Source of the DNA: PBB1 sp965229345
Lineage (GTDB): Bacteria; Pseudomonadota; Gammaproteobacteria; Burkholderiales; Burkholderiaceae_C
Reading direction: 5' to 3'
DNA: 64,000 nucleotides
Assembly: GCA_965229345.1 (NCBI GenBank)
Contig: OZ245872.1
Span: forward strand, 1,364,001-1,428,000
The notes below the pieces were generated by a model that was not told the DNA's origin, did not search any database, and saw nothing but the letters and a program-made list of their open reading frames with translations. The stretch's first letter is position 1; each line of letters opens with the position of its first letter. The translations under genes were made by a program, and so were the position numbers. Below are positions 17,961 to 26,872 of this stretch, one piece after another.

Positions 17961-18177
17961 TGCTTTCATTGTACGAGATGCGCGCCGTGCGTGGCTTGTC
18001 CACCGCGTACGCGATGAGGTGTCATACCCGGTCCCACACCACCCGTGGGCAACAGCCATCGCGAAGCGCTCACGTATATTCGTTGCGACCCGTCGGCTGC
18101 GACACGCGACAACTGCGTGGGCGTGCAACTGAAGCCCTGTTCACCGTGACGTCTGGCTCGTTGGAAGGATCCTTGAA
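17961..18177. other. Gene-free stretch between the mntP leader and the glycosyltransferase
   Basis: Together with the riboswitch this makes about 400 bp without a coding gene. It must hold the mntP promoter on the minus strand and any glycosyltransferase promoter on the plus strand. I see no convincing -35/-10 pair. A Shine-Dalgarno-like GGAAGG at 18163-18168 serves the glycosyltransferase start. Confidence 0.5.
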
Positions 18178-19053
18178 TTGCGCGTGAACCGTCTTCATTC
18201 CGGCTGGCTCCAGGGCCTGCGTGACCTGTTTCAGCCCACCCGCAGCGGCCCGTGTGACGGGGAGTTCGCCACCTTTTGGCAGGGCCCGCTCGATCCGCTG
18301 ACCTACAGCTGCCTGGCGTCGTTTCCGCATTTCGGGGCGCGGCTGCGGCTCTACAGCTATGACGCGGACAGCGAGGTGCCGCCCGGCGTCGAGTGGGCCG
18401 ATGCCCGCACCATCTGCCCCAATGAAACGCTGGTGGAGCGTTACATCGCCAATGGTCAGCGCTCCTACGCCAAGTTTTCGAATCTTTTCCGCTACCGCAT
18501 GATCCGCAAGACCGGCTTGTGCTGGGTAGACACCGACATGCTGTGTCTGCGCCCGCCGGATTTCCTCGCACATCCGATCGTGTTCGGCCGACAGCTGGAG
18601 ACGTCCCACAGCTGGAGCATCAACAACGCCGTGCTGAAGCTGCCGTCGGCGCATCCGATCCTGCCCGACTTGATCAAGCGGGCGAGTGCAGTGGTGGATC
18701 TCGATCAGCCGTGGGGCATCATCGGCCCGGCGCTGCTGACCGAACTCACTCGGAAGCACCGCATCGACCATCAAGCGCGCGACATCCCGGTCTTTTACCC
18801 GGTGCCCTCAGACGATTGCTGGAAGCCTCTGCTGCCGGAGGCCTGCGGCGAAATCCGGGCGGCGACCCGCGACGCCAGCTTCCTGCACCTCTGGCACGAG
18901 AGCTTTCGGCGCCATGGGCTGGACAAATGGGCCGCCCCGCCAGCGGGATCGTTTCTGCATGGTGTCTGCCAGCAACTCGGCACCTTGGAGCGATTTCGCC
19001 GGCCATGCAGCGAAGCTGAACTCAAGGCCTTCATTGCCGAGGTGATCGCATAG
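18178..19053 (+). CDS. Glycosyltransferase with DXD motif (sugar-binding, Gly_transf_sug-like)
   Basis: A 291-residue soluble glycosyltransferase of GT-A type. Its central sequence SYAKFSNLFRYRMIRKTG followed by CWVDTDMLCLRPP (DTD at 118-120) is the hallmark of the alpha-1,4-mannosyl/galactosyl-transferase-like family that uses nucleotide sugars with a metal. A conserved tail with FLHLWHESFRRHG follows. The acceptor is unknown; polysaccharide or lipooligosaccharide decoration is plausible. The apparent start is a TTG with GGAAGG nine bases upstream; a GTG six bases later is the alternative. It stands alone, next to the tRNA-Arg repeat and a PEP-CTERM gene, a setting common for surface-polysaccharide genes. 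Confidence 0.8.
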   Translation: MRVNRLHSGWLQGLRDLFQPTRSGPCDGEFATFWQGPLDPLTYSCLASFPHFGARLRLYSYDADSEVPPGVEWADARTICPNETLVERYIANGQRSYAKFSNLFRYRMIRKTGLCWVDTDMLCLRPPDFLAHPIVFGRQLETSHSWSINNAVLKLPSAHPILPDLIKRASAVVDLDQPWGIIGPALLTELTRKHRIDHQARDIPVFYPVPSDDCWKPLLPEACGEIRAATRDASFLHLWHESFRRHGLDKWAAPPAGSFLHGVCQQLGTLERFRRPCSEAELKAFIAEVIA

Positions 19054-19083
19054 CTCAGATGCACCGGTGCCCAGGATCGTCGG

Positions 19084-19113
19084 TGTCTTTGGTCCCACCG
19101 ACAGGAATCGAAC
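19084..19113. repeat. Partial duplicate of the tRNA-Arg 3' end (possible attachment site)
   Basis: These 30 bases match 20444-20473 with a single mismatch at 19089. Bases 19090-19113 are identical to the 24 bases at the tRNA-Arg 3' end, including the CCA complement and the T-loop. The copy is in direct orientation, 1,360 bp from the real tRNA. Weak similarity seems to continue after a seven-base insertion (CTGTAT, then GGAGGC), so it could also be a decayed tRNA copy. Confidence 0.75.
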
Positions 19114-19271
19114 TAACGGGCTGTATGTGGGTTCTGGAGGCAAGGTACCTCCAAATCCAACCCCAGGGGATCGCAGTTATATCCAACGACTGCACGCTGG
19201 TTGTGTCCGCCGTCGCCGCGAACTGGCCGGATTGATCTGGTTCGGCGCCCAAACGCGCCGCCCGACGAGAC

Positions 19272-20075
19272 TTACTTCGCCTGTTTTCTGCGCCAGGCCA
19301 GCATTGCGCCAGCGCCGGCCAACATCAGTGCCCAACTGGTGGGCTCGGGCACGGCCGTGATCTGCGGTGCAGTTGCGCCTGTGAAGCCAACGCCCAGCGT
19401 GCCTGTGTGGCTGTTGCCGGAAAGGTCGGCCAGTTGGTTACCTGTCAAATCGCTGGCATTGAAGTTGTAGAGAAGCAGCGTATTAGCGTCGCTGGAAAGA
19501 TCGCCAGTCGGCGCCACGAAGCTGGCTCCGCTGTAGCGCGCAACATTGGAGATGCGCAGCGTGTCGATGTCGCCGATGAATGACGAGGACAGGGAGCTCG
19601 TATTTTGGAAAAACTGAGCGCCTACAGCCGGCGTGGTTGCGGCGCTGTCGTCGATGTCGCCCGAGACGCTGCGGGTGGCTAGGAGGCCACCGTCGAAGTA
19701 CAGACGCTCCTCGGAGCCGTCGCGCACAAAGGCGACGTGGTGGAAGACGCCAGTGGTGACCGCGACAGGCGCAAAAAAGGCAGTCTGATTGCTGGGCAGC
19801 GTGAAGTCGATGGCAGCCGGGCCTGTGTCGTTCAGCACCAGCCGCTTATCTTCCAGACCGTCGGCCTGTTCAAAGTAGATCGACCCGCCTCCACCCGGCT
19901 GAATCAACAAGCGGGCTTCGAAAGTTGCCGTCGTGCCCAGCACCGTCTGTCCGGCAATGCTGATGGTGTCGGTGATGGCATCGAACCGCGCCACCTGGGC
20001 ATGCGTAGGCAGGGCAGTAGTGGCCAGTACAGTCAGACCGAGTTGGGTCAGTGCTTTGCGCGACGAAATGAGCAT
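19272..20075 (-). CDS. PEP-CTERM sorting-domain protein with LamG-like fold
   Basis: A 267-residue exported protein. The signal peptide ends near LPTHA (about residue 26). A LamG/concanavalin-type beta-sandwich follows: ATFEARLLIQ, GVFHHVAFVRDGSEERLYFDGGLLA and IGDIDTLRISNVARY are the classic strand pattern. The C-terminus is a PEP-CTERM signal: VPEPTSWALM, a hydrophobic helix and the basic tail WRRKQAK. Such proteins are cleaved and sorted by exosortase (EpsH/XrtA) to the surface, usually with exopolysaccharide. No exosortase gene is in the window. The start has GGAGAG upstream. The gene lies inside the segment bounded by the tRNA-Arg 3'-end repeats, so it may be acquired cargo. Confidence 0.88.
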   Translation of the reverse strand: MLISSRKALTQLGLTVLATTALPTHAQVARFDAITDTISIAGQTVLGTTATFEARLLIQPGGGGSIYFEQADGLEDKRLVLNDTGPAAIDFTLPSNQTAFFAPVAVTTGVFHHVAFVRDGSEERLYFDGGLLATRSVSGDIDDSAATTPAVGAQFFQNTSSLSSSFIGDIDTLRISNVARYSGASFVAPTGDLSSDANTLLLYNFNASDLTGNQLADLSGNSHTGTLGVGFTGATAPQITAVPEPTSWALMLAGAGAMLAWRRKQAK

Positions 20076-20125
20076 CGAATCTCTCCGGATCAGGGCCCAA
20101 GCAGTCTATTAGGCAGCCATCTCCC

Positions 20126-20159
20126 CCGTCTAGAAGACGGTACCCCCCTGTTCAGGGGG
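20126..20159. repeat. Two adjacent perfect hairpins upstream of the PEP-CTERM gene
   Basis: CCGTCT-AGA-AGACGG at 20126-20140 and CCCCCTG-TT-CAGGGGG at 20144-20159 are two perfect stem-loops three bases apart. They lie 51-84 bases upstream of the PEP-CTERM start codon. Neither has a T tract, so a leader structure or protein site is as likely as a terminator. Confidence 0.6.
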
Positions 20160-20382
20160 CGCTGTTGCGTCACCAGGCCTGCCTGATCACCCCGCAGTGA
20201 CGGGTAACGATCCAACATCCCCTCCAGGAATCGCGATAACGCAGCCTCGCGTTGATCCTCGCAGTCCCAGATGATCGACACGAGCAGTCTTTACCGTCGA
20301 TCGAGTAATCGAGGGCCACGCTGTCACCGTCTGATCGATATCCCAGGCATGTCAGAAACACCCCCAGGAACAGCCAGGAATG

Positions 20383-20416
20383 AAAAAACCCGAGAGCGTT
20401 GATTGCGCTGAGGTTT
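20383..20416 (-). terminator. Terminator downstream of tRNA-Arg
   Basis: On the minus strand AAAACCTCAGCG pairs imperfectly with CGCTCTCGGGTTTT around a short loop and ends in six T residues. It lies 34 bases beyond the tRNA 3' end and is therefore the likely tRNA terminator. Confidence 0.7.
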
Positions 20417-20443
20417 TCGGTCTTTCTGGGTGCCTGTCGGCCT

Positions 20444-20473
20444 TGTCTCTGGTCCCACCGACAGGAATCGAAC
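20444..20473. repeat. tRNA-side copy of the 30-bp direct repeat
   Basis: This is the counterpart of 19084-19113, with one mismatch in 30. It covers the tRNA-Arg 3' end from CCA into the T-loop plus six bases downstream, the normal position of an integrase attachment core at a tRNA gene. Confidence 0.75.
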
Positions 20474-20524
20474 CTGTATCTGCCGCTTAGGAGGCGGCCG
20501 TTCTATCCATTGAACTACGGCGGG
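20450..20524 (-). tRNA. tRNA-Arg (anticodon CCT)
   Basis: The 75-nt cloverleaf can be drawn by hand. The acceptor stem is CCCGCCG/CGGTGGG (one G-T pair) with discriminator A and encoded CCA. The D stem is GTTC/GAAC. The anticodon stem is GCCGC/GCGGC with loop CTCCTAA, giving anticodon CCT, which reads AGG. The T stem is ACAGG/CCTGT with loop TTCGATT. This rare-codon tRNA is a common integration site. Confidence 0.96.
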
Positions 20525-20558
20525 CGATTCACGATTTTCACATGGGGGGTGTCCGCAC

Positions 20559-23500
20559 CTAGCCCCAGCGCCAGGTCCAGATCACGTCGAGCGAATTCTC
20601 GAACCCCGACTGCGCGCGCAGCGTGAAGCTGCGCGCGATGCGGTAGATCAACTGGAAGCTGCCAGCGGTGGCGTTCAGGCCGCGTTCATAACCGACGTAC
20701 CAGCGCCGCGACAACTGCTTGCCGAGCGAGATCACGGTCTCGCGCACCTCGCCCTGGTTCTGCTTCAACGTCAGCTCGTCGAGCCCGATGGCCTTGGTGA
20801 ACTGGTCGGTGATGCCGTCGCCCTCGCCGGCCAGCAGCGCCAGCGCGGCGGTTTGCAGCAGCGCCGTGTCGGCTCCGCCCAGACCATCGCTCGCGCGGCC
20901 CAGTGCCAGCCACGACAGCTTGTCGACGTCGGACACCTCGGGCTCCGAAAACAGCCGGATGCGCGGGTTCTGAGCGGTGCCGGTCACCTGAACGCCGACG
21001 CGGATGTCGATGTTGGGTCGGGTGGCCTCGATGTTGAGCTGTGGATTCTCCGGTGGCCCGTTGAACGTGATCTGCCCGCGATCGATCGTCAACTTCTGGC
21101 CGTAGGCGGCGTAGGTGCCCCCGGCCGCAGCGATGGTTCCGTTGATGGCCAGCCTGCCGCCGGGCGCGGTCAGCCGCAGATCGCCGCGCAAGCCGGTCTC
21201 GATCCCGCGACCGCGCAGCCGCAGCTTGTTGCCCAGCCCGATCTTCAGGTCGAGTGCCACGTTGCGCGAGGTCGCAGGCGTCGGCAGGGGAGGCGCCGCA
21301 TCGCCTGCGCCCGGTGTCTCGCCTGGCGCGCCGCGCGTCGGCCCGCTGGCTGCGGCGCGCACCACCTGCACGTCGTCGGACAGCGTCGGTGCGTCGCTGC
21401 GGGTGAAGTCGATCAACCCCTCGTCGATGGCGAAGCCGCCGTTGACGCTCAGGGCGTCGCGCTCGAACCCCAGCTGGGCGGTGCCGCTGGTGACGATGCG
21501 GCGATCGACGCGTCCCAGCAGAACGAAGCGCTCGGCCTTCAGCTGCAGATTGGCGCTCGGAGATTCGCCCAGGGTGGCAGAGCCATCGACTCGAAGGCTG
21601 CCCGCCCCGCCCTTGGCGGTGAAGCGCTCGATGCGCGCGCCACTGCCCTGCAACGAAATCAGCACCTCGCCGTCGCTGATGTTCACGCCCTCGAGGAAGT
21701 TGCGTGCACTCAGCGCGCTGCCCTGGATGCTGCCGGTGATCTCCGGCGCGCCGAATCGCCCGCTGAACACCGCGCTGGTCTTCATCTGTCCGCCCAGGCG
21801 CCAGCCGGTCGGTACCCAGGTGCCCCAGGCGCCGAGGTTGGCCACATCGAGTTCGGCAGCGCCTTCGATCGTGGCGTCCGGCGTGGGCCACAACGCCTCG
21901 GGCGAGGTGCGCACCAGCACGGCACCGGCCAGCACACCGAGCGTCTTGCCGTTCAGGTATTGAGAGAAGGTCCACACGCCGTCGGTGGCGTTCAAGGCCA
22001 GGCGCAGGTTGGTCAACCCCAGCGACTGGGTGCTGATCTCGTCGGTGACCGTCAGGTCGCCTCGCCCACGTTCGAGCACGAGGCTGGCCGTCAGGCCCCC
22101 GTCGCTGTGCGCCTCGAATCGACCGCCCATCGTCAGGTCGCCGCCCCAGCCAAAGCCGGGCTGCAGGCGGGCCAGCAGCGGTGCAAGCGGGATCGGGTCG
22201 AATGAGAGCTGCGCGTCGATTCGTGCCGGCTGTGCGATGCCGCCGGCCGCCTGCCAGGACAGCTGGCTCCAGCGCACGGCCGCGCCCAGCACCTCGGCCT
22301 GTCCGGGCTGCACGGTGAGGCGCGCGGGCGCGCCAGCCCACACGGCTTCGATGTCGACGTCGCCGGCGCTGATCCAGGGTGCCGCGTTGCCAGGGCTGGC
22401 CTTCAGGTCCAGTCGCTGCACGCGGCCGCGCCAACCGGCCACCTGTCGGCCTGCAAGGTCGATCACGCCGCCTCGGGCCTGCAACAGCAGCGCGCTGCGC
22501 GCTGCCGGGCTGGCACCGGGCGCGTTCGGTGCGGGCTGCGCCGCGGCGGTGGCCTGCACCGTGTCTGCCCAGGCAGGTGGCAGCGCGTTCGAGCTGGCGC
22601 GCAGCTCCACCGCATGCTCACCCGCGCTGCCTTTGACCATGAGCTGGGCCGAGTCCATGCTCGGTGACGCGCTGGCCGGCGCATGGGGCGACGATGCGCT
22701 CAACAGTTTCAGCTGCGACAGGCTGGCGTCCACGTCGACCGCTGCGCCCTGGGCGGTGCCTGCATTCCAGCGTGCACGGGTCTGTTGAATGGTGATCGCC
22801 CCGACCCGCAAGCCGCTGGCGTTGAGTTCACCCTGCGTCGACACCTCCGGCCAGCGGCCGTCGAGCGTGGCCGAGGCTTGCACGGCGCCGGCCAGCGTGG
22901 CATCGCCGCCAGGCGCTTGCACCAGGCGCCACAGCGGTTCGAACGCCACCAGCGCTGGGGCGTCGAGGCGGATGCTCCAGCGGTCGGTGCGGCCTCGGGC
23001 GGCGCTGGCGCGTGCCGTGGTGTCGAACCTGCCCTGGGCCTGCAGCTGGTTGCCGGCCACTTGCAGCGCCAGCGCGGCGTCGGCGTGGGTGCTGTCGACG
23101 CTGCGCAGGCTGGCCTGGCCTTCCACCGGGGTGCCACCGATGACGCTGTTCACCAGCGCCAGCTGTGCGTTGCCGCTCCACGCCGCCGGCGGCGCATCGC
23201 CATGGGTTGGCAGCGTCAGATCGAAATCGCCGGTCGCATTGATGCGGTGGGCGCCGCGACGCCAGGGGGAATCGGTGCGGCCAGGCCACCACGGCAGCGG
23301 GTCGAAATCGACCAGCGTCGCGCGGCCCTTGGTGTGCCAGGGTTCGCTGGTCGCGGTGCGATGGGCCTCGCCGACCAGCGTCGCCAGCGCGCCGCCGGCG
23401 CTCGCACGGGCCTCGCGCAGCGTCAGGTGCTGCGCATCGGCCACCGCATCGAGCTTGAGCTGCACGGTCTTGCCGGCGGTCACCACCTGACCCGAGCCGA

Positions 23501-24929
23501 CCGAGGGGGACAGCGCGCCGGTCAGGTCGAGCTGCAATTCGATCTGCGGTGTGGCGGCGGCCACGGCGACGGTGGGTGACGATGCAGCGCCGCTCGCTGG
23601 CGCGCTGGTGGGCGCCACCACCGCGAGTGACAGCGGTCCGCCGATCGACATCGCTGGCGCGCGCGCATCGAGCAGCGACGGTTGCAGGGCGTGCAGTGTG
23701 GCCGCCAGTGTCGATCGGTCGGCATGCCAGCGGCCGCTGCCGGTCAGGCTGCCACCCGCCTGCGTGCGGGTGCCGAACTGGGCCTCGAAGGTCTTGAGCT
23801 CCACCGTGCTGGGGTCGTCGGCCCGGGCGCTCAGGTCGGCCGTCAGCTGGCGCAGCGGCACGAACCCGTCGTTCCAGCGTCCAGCCAGATCGTTGCTCAG
23901 GTTGACATGCGCAGCGATCGGTCGGTCGATGGCGGTGCTTTGCACGGTCACCTCGCCGGTCAGTGCCGTGATGGGCGCCGAGTGGCTCAACGCTGACAGG
24001 TCGAGGGCGCGGGTCTGCGCCTGCAGATCGGCGAGTGGCCAGGCAGCGAAGGGGCGCAAGCCAGCCTGCGCGGTCAACGACTGCGCGGGGTGCGCCGCCG
24101 TGGCCGGCGCTTGAACGCTGGCCTTCAGCGTCGGCGTGTCCAGCGGGCCTGCGAGGGCCAGCGTCGCCTGCCAGGCGGCCGGGTCGACCAGGTCGATCGG
24201 CGATGCGGCCTGCGACGCCGTGGGCGCCGGTGTTGCGCTGCCACCAGCTGCCACCTGAGCCTGCGACACCGCGAGGCTCACATCGATCGTGAAGGGTGCG
24301 CGCGTGGCGATGCGCGCGGTGCCGCTCGCCTGCAGCCGATCCCAGCCGGCGCTCAGTGCCTCGAGCCGGTGCTCGGCACCGTCGGCCGCACCCAGCTGCA
24401 CGCGAGCGCGCAGGTCGCGCAGCGGGTGGCCGCCCAGTGCGCCGGCCTGCAAGACACCGATCTGCAGCGCCTCGACATCGATCTGCAGCGGCAGGTGCAG
24501 GTGCGCGGGCGCGGTCATCGGGCCGTCGCTCGGCGCCAGCAGCACATCGATGCGCGAGGCATGCAGTTCGGTCGCGGACAACCGAGCCCACATCCCCGGC
24601 GCGTCGCTGCGCGCGAGATGCAGACCACGCCAGCCCAGCCCGGTGAACACGATCTGGTCGGTGCCCGACAGCGTCAGCACCACGCGCCCGGCCTCGAAAT
24701 CACCCCACAGCGCGCCGCGAGGCGCGGTGACTTCGACCCCCGGCAGCCTCGACACCAGCCAGGCACTGCCCTCTTCGGTGCGCACGGCCCACCACAGGGC
24801 CGCGCCCAGCGCCCCCATCAGCAGCCCCAGTGAGCACAGTCCGATGCCCACCCGCCACATCGTCCGGCGCGGTGGGCGGCGTGGCACGGGCGGCGGGGTC
24901 GCTGCAGCGGTGTCGTCGTGATTCGTCAA
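20559..24929 (-). CDS. tamB: Translocation and assembly module inner-membrane subunit TamB
   Basis: A protein of about 1456 residues. One N-terminal transmembrane helix (WRVGIGLCSLGLLMGALGAALWWAV, starting about residue 25) is followed by an enormous periplasmic beta-taco/AsmA-like region. The C-terminal TamB (DUF490) domain contains RGRGIETGLRGDLRLTAPGG, GTYAAYGQKLTIDRG, NPRIRLFSEPEVSDVDKLSWL and the end GFENSLDVIWTWRWG. It spans the periplasm, probably as a lipid or protein conduit working with TamA. The start is inferred to be the TTG that overlaps the tamA stop (TTGA), as no ATG precedes the conserved region until 24860. The upstream open frame over tamA is not coding in this frame. Confidence 0.9.
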   Translation of the reverse strand: MTNHDDTAAATPPPVPRRPPRRTMWRVGIGLCSLGLLMGALGAALWWAVRTEEGSAWLVSRLPGVEVTAPRGALWGDFEAGRVVLTLSGTDQIVFTGLGWRGLHLARSDAPGMWARLSATELHASRIDVLLAPSDGPMTAPAHLHLPLQIDVEALQIGVLQAGALGGHPLRDLRARVQLGAADGAEHRLEALSAGWDRLQASGTARIATRAPFTIDVSLAVSQAQVAAGGSATPAPTASQAASPIDLVDPAAWQATLALAGPLDTPTLKASVQAPATAAHPAQSLTAQAGLRPFAAWPLADLQAQTRALDLSALSHSAPITALTGEVTVQSTAIDRPIAAHVNLSNDLAGRWNDGFVPLRQLTADLSARADDPSTVELKTFEAQFGTRTQAGGSLTGSGRWHADRSTLAATLHALQPSLLDARAPAMSIGGPLSLAVVAPTSAPASGAASSPTVAVAAATPQIELQLDLTGALSPSVGSGQVVTAGKTVQLKLDAVADAQHLTLREARASAGGALATLVGEAHRTATSEPWHTKGRATLVDFDPLPWWPGRTDSPWRRGAHRINATGDFDLTLPTHGDAPPAAWSGNAQLALVNSVIGGTPVEGQASLRSVDSTHADAALALQVAGNQLQAQGRFDTTARASAARGRTDRWSIRLDAPALVAFEPLWRLVQAPGGDATLAGAVQASATLDGRWPEVSTQGELNASGLRVGAITIQQTRARWNAGTAQGAAVDVDASLSQLKLLSASSPHAPASASPSMDSAQLMVKGSAGEHAVELRASSNALPPAWADTVQATAAAQPAPNAPGASPAARSALLLQARGGVIDLAGRQVAGWRGRVQRLDLKASPGNAAPWISAGDVDIEAVWAGAPARLTVQPGQAEVLGAAVRWSQLSWQAAGGIAQPARIDAQLSFDPIPLAPLLARLQPGFGWGGDLTMGGRFEAHSDGGLTASLVLERGRGDLTVTDEISTQSLGLTNLRLALNATDGVWTFSQYLNGKTLGVLAGAVLVRTSPEALWPTPDATIEGAAELDVANLGAWGTWVPTGWRLGGQMKTSAVFSGRFGAPEITGSIQGSALSARNFLEGVNISDGEVLISLQGSGARIERFTAKGGAGSLRVDGSATLGESPSANLQLKAERFVLLGRVDRRIVTSGTAQLGFERDALSVNGGFAIDEGLIDFTRSDAPTLSDDVQVVRAAASGPTRGAPGETPGAGDAAPPLPTPATSRNVALDLKIGLGNKLRLRGRGIETGLRGDLRLTAPGGRLAINGTIAAAGGTYAAYGQKLTIDRGQITFNGPPENPQLNIEATRPNIDIRVGVQVTGTAQNPRIRLFSEPEVSDVDKLSWLALGRASDGLGGADTALLQTAALALLAGEGDGITDQFTKAIGLDELTLKQNQGEVRETVISLGKQLSRRWYVGYERGLNATAGSFQLIYRIARSFTLRAQSGFENSLDVIWTWRWG

Positions 24930-26872
24930 AACGCAATCCCCACGCTCAGGTGCAGGCGCACCTTGTGCACGTCGTCGCCATAGGCCAGGTCCATGCGCAG
25001 CGGGCCGACCGGGCTGCGCCAGCGCAGCCCAACACCATAGCCCAGCACCGGGTGCAGGTTCTTCCAGTGATCGGCGGCGTTGCCCGCGTCGACGAACGCG
25101 GCGCCCCACAAGGTGGGAAACCGTGCCGAGATCGGATGTGCCACCTCGGCACTGCCAGTGAGCAGCACGCGACCGCTGAGCAGCGCGCCACCGACCTTGG
25201 GCCCGAGCGAGCGATAGGCATAGCCGCGCACCGAATCGTCGCCGCCGGCGCGAAACAGCAGCGTGTCCGGGATGCCGACCTGGCTGCTGGCCAGCACCTC
25301 GCCGCCTTCGACCCGCGCGGTCGCGAACCACGCACCGCCCAATGGCCGGTACAGCGTGTAGCGCCCGTACACACGTCCGAACGGCCCGCTGCTTTCGGCG
25401 CCGGTGCCGCTGACCGCATATCCGCCCGCCACCTCGGCCGACAAGGTGTAGCCATCGGTGGGCAGCAGCACGCTGTCGACGTCGCGGTAGACCCAGTGGT
25501 AGTTGCCGGTGTAGGCGTCGTTGCTCACCGTGGTGGTGCCGGTGTTGGAGGTGGTGTCCAGCCGAGAGTGCGTGGCTTCGATGTAGTACAGCCGCTCGAT
25601 CTGCGTGGTGTCCTGGGTGCGGCCGATCCGCGCGGTCCATGAATTGCGCACCTCGTTGACCGTCCTCAATTGCTCTGCGCTGCCGGCGATCAGGTTGCGG
25701 TAGAGGCCTTCCAGTGGATACGAGGTCAATTCGCCCGTCCACGACTTCAGTTTCGGGCCGAGCTCCAGCTTGTTCTTGGCAATCCACTCCCAGCCGAAGG
25801 GCTGTCGATGGATGTGTTCCACGCTGACGCGCGGCCCGGTGTTGGCGCTGTAGCCAGTACCGAAGGTGGCCTGCTGCAGCGGCAATTCGCGCAGTTGCAC
25901 ATTGACCGGCGCTGCCTCGGCGGTGGCGGGGTCGGTGTCGAGGGCCACCGAGGCTCCTTCGAACAGACCACTCTTCTGCAGCCGCTCCTGAAAGTCGATC
26001 AGCTGCGATTCGCGGTACGGCGAACCGGGCGTCAGCAGCGACAGCTTCTGCACGCTGTTCTCGCTGTAGCGCTGCAGTCCGTTGATACGCAGCGGTCCGA
26101 GCTTGTACAGCACGCCGCTGTCGGCAGCGACATCGAGCTGCACCTTGTTGGTCTGCGCATCGACGCGGGCACTCGAGCTGCTGAGGGTGGCCGCCGGATA
26201 GCCGTCGGCACGCAGCTTGGCGAGGGCATTGTTCTTCGCGCCGTTCCACTCGGACTGCTGAAACGGCAGGTCGGGTGGCAGCCGCCAGCCATTGCGCACC
26301 TGGGCGATCAGCACCTTGGCATCGAGCGAGCCGGCCTCGGCCGCCTGCTGCAACGGGCCTTGCGCGGTGAAGGCAAAGTGATCGATCGTCGCGCGCGGGC
26401 CGGGCTTGACCCGCACGCGCAGCAAGGGCAGCGTCTCGGGCGTGGCATGCGGGCTGGACGCGGCGGCATCTGCCGGCGTCGCCTGCTCGCGCGCGACCGC
26501 CGAACCCGTCCCGCCGCCCACGCGCGCCACGCTCACCACCGGATTGAAGTAGCCCTCGGTTTCGAGCAGCGCACGCGCCTGCGCTGGTGCCGCGGCGATC
26601 AGCCGGTCGATTTCAGCGGGCGTGATGTCCTCGCTCTCGGGCACGTTCTGGAACCGTGACAGATCGAGGTAGGTCTGCAGCAAGGTGCGCAGCTCGCCCG
26701 GTGCCTCGATCTCGAGCCGGTACACCGCGACCGAGGGCTTGGCCGCGGGGCTCGCTGCATCCACAGCCGCCGAGGGTTCGTCGAAGAACAGCTGCTTCAC
26801 GCTGGCGCAGCCACCGATGCCGATCGCCAGGGCGCAACAGCCCAGCCATGCTGCAAGGCGCCGCCACCTCAT
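24926..26872 (-). CDS. tamA: Outer-membrane assembly protein TamA (Omp85/BamA family)
   Basis: A 648-residue outer-membrane protein. Periplasmic POTRA-like domains occupy about residues 45-330, followed by a 16-strand barrel with the lid-loop signature in LLFRAGGDDSVRGYAYRSLG. The end strand finishes RLHLSVGIAF with a terminal Phe, as required for barrel assembly. The N-terminus is unusual: the signal peptide ends in LAIGIGGC, a plausible lipobox with Cys22, which would make the POTRA end lipidated; TamA proteins are not usually described as lipoproteins in this class. The start overlaps the stop of the VWA gene (ATGA), and the stop overlaps tamB. Confidence 0.9.
   Translation of the reverse strand: MRWRRLAAWLGCCALAIGIGGCASVKQLFFDEPSAAVDAASPAAKPSVAVYRLEIEAPGELRTLLQTYLDLSRFQNVPESEDITPAEIDRLIAAAPAQARALLETEGYFNPVVSVARVGGGTGSAVAREQATPADAAASSPHATPETLPLLRVRVKPGPRATIDHFAFTAQGPLQQAAEAGSLDAKVLIAQVRNGWRLPPDLPFQQSEWNGAKNNALAKLRADGYPAATLSSSSARVDAQTNKVQLDVAADSGVLYKLGPLRINGLQRYSENSVQKLSLLTPGSPYRESQLIDFQERLQKSGLFEGASVALDTDPATAEAAPVNVQLRELPLQQATFGTGYSANTGPRVSVEHIHRQPFGWEWIAKNKLELGPKLKSWTGELTSYPLEGLYRNLIAGSAEQLRTVNEVRNSWTARIGRTQDTTQIERLYYIEATHSRLDTTSNTGTTTVSNDAYTGNYHWVYRDVDSVLLPTDGYTLSAEVAGGYAVSGTGAESSGPFGRVYGRYTLYRPLGGAWFATARVEGGEVLASSQVGIPDTLLFRAGGDDSVRGYAYRSLGPKVGGALLSGRVLLTGSAEVAHPISARFPTLWGAAFVDAGNAADHWKNLHPVLGYGVGLRWRSPVGPLRMDLAYGDDVHKVRLHLSVGIAF

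Noticed and set aside
18178..19053. The glycosyltransferase as the missing SenB selenosugar synthase
   Set aside because: It has the DXD GT-A layout of polysaccharide enzymes, is 40 kb from senA, and I see no SenB features.
20559..26249. A single 1896-codon minus-strand frame covering tamB and most of tamA
   Set aside because: The upstream 440 codons lie antiphase over tamA, show no family features, and tamA in the other frame has a full TamA sequence. Only the part from 24929 is real.
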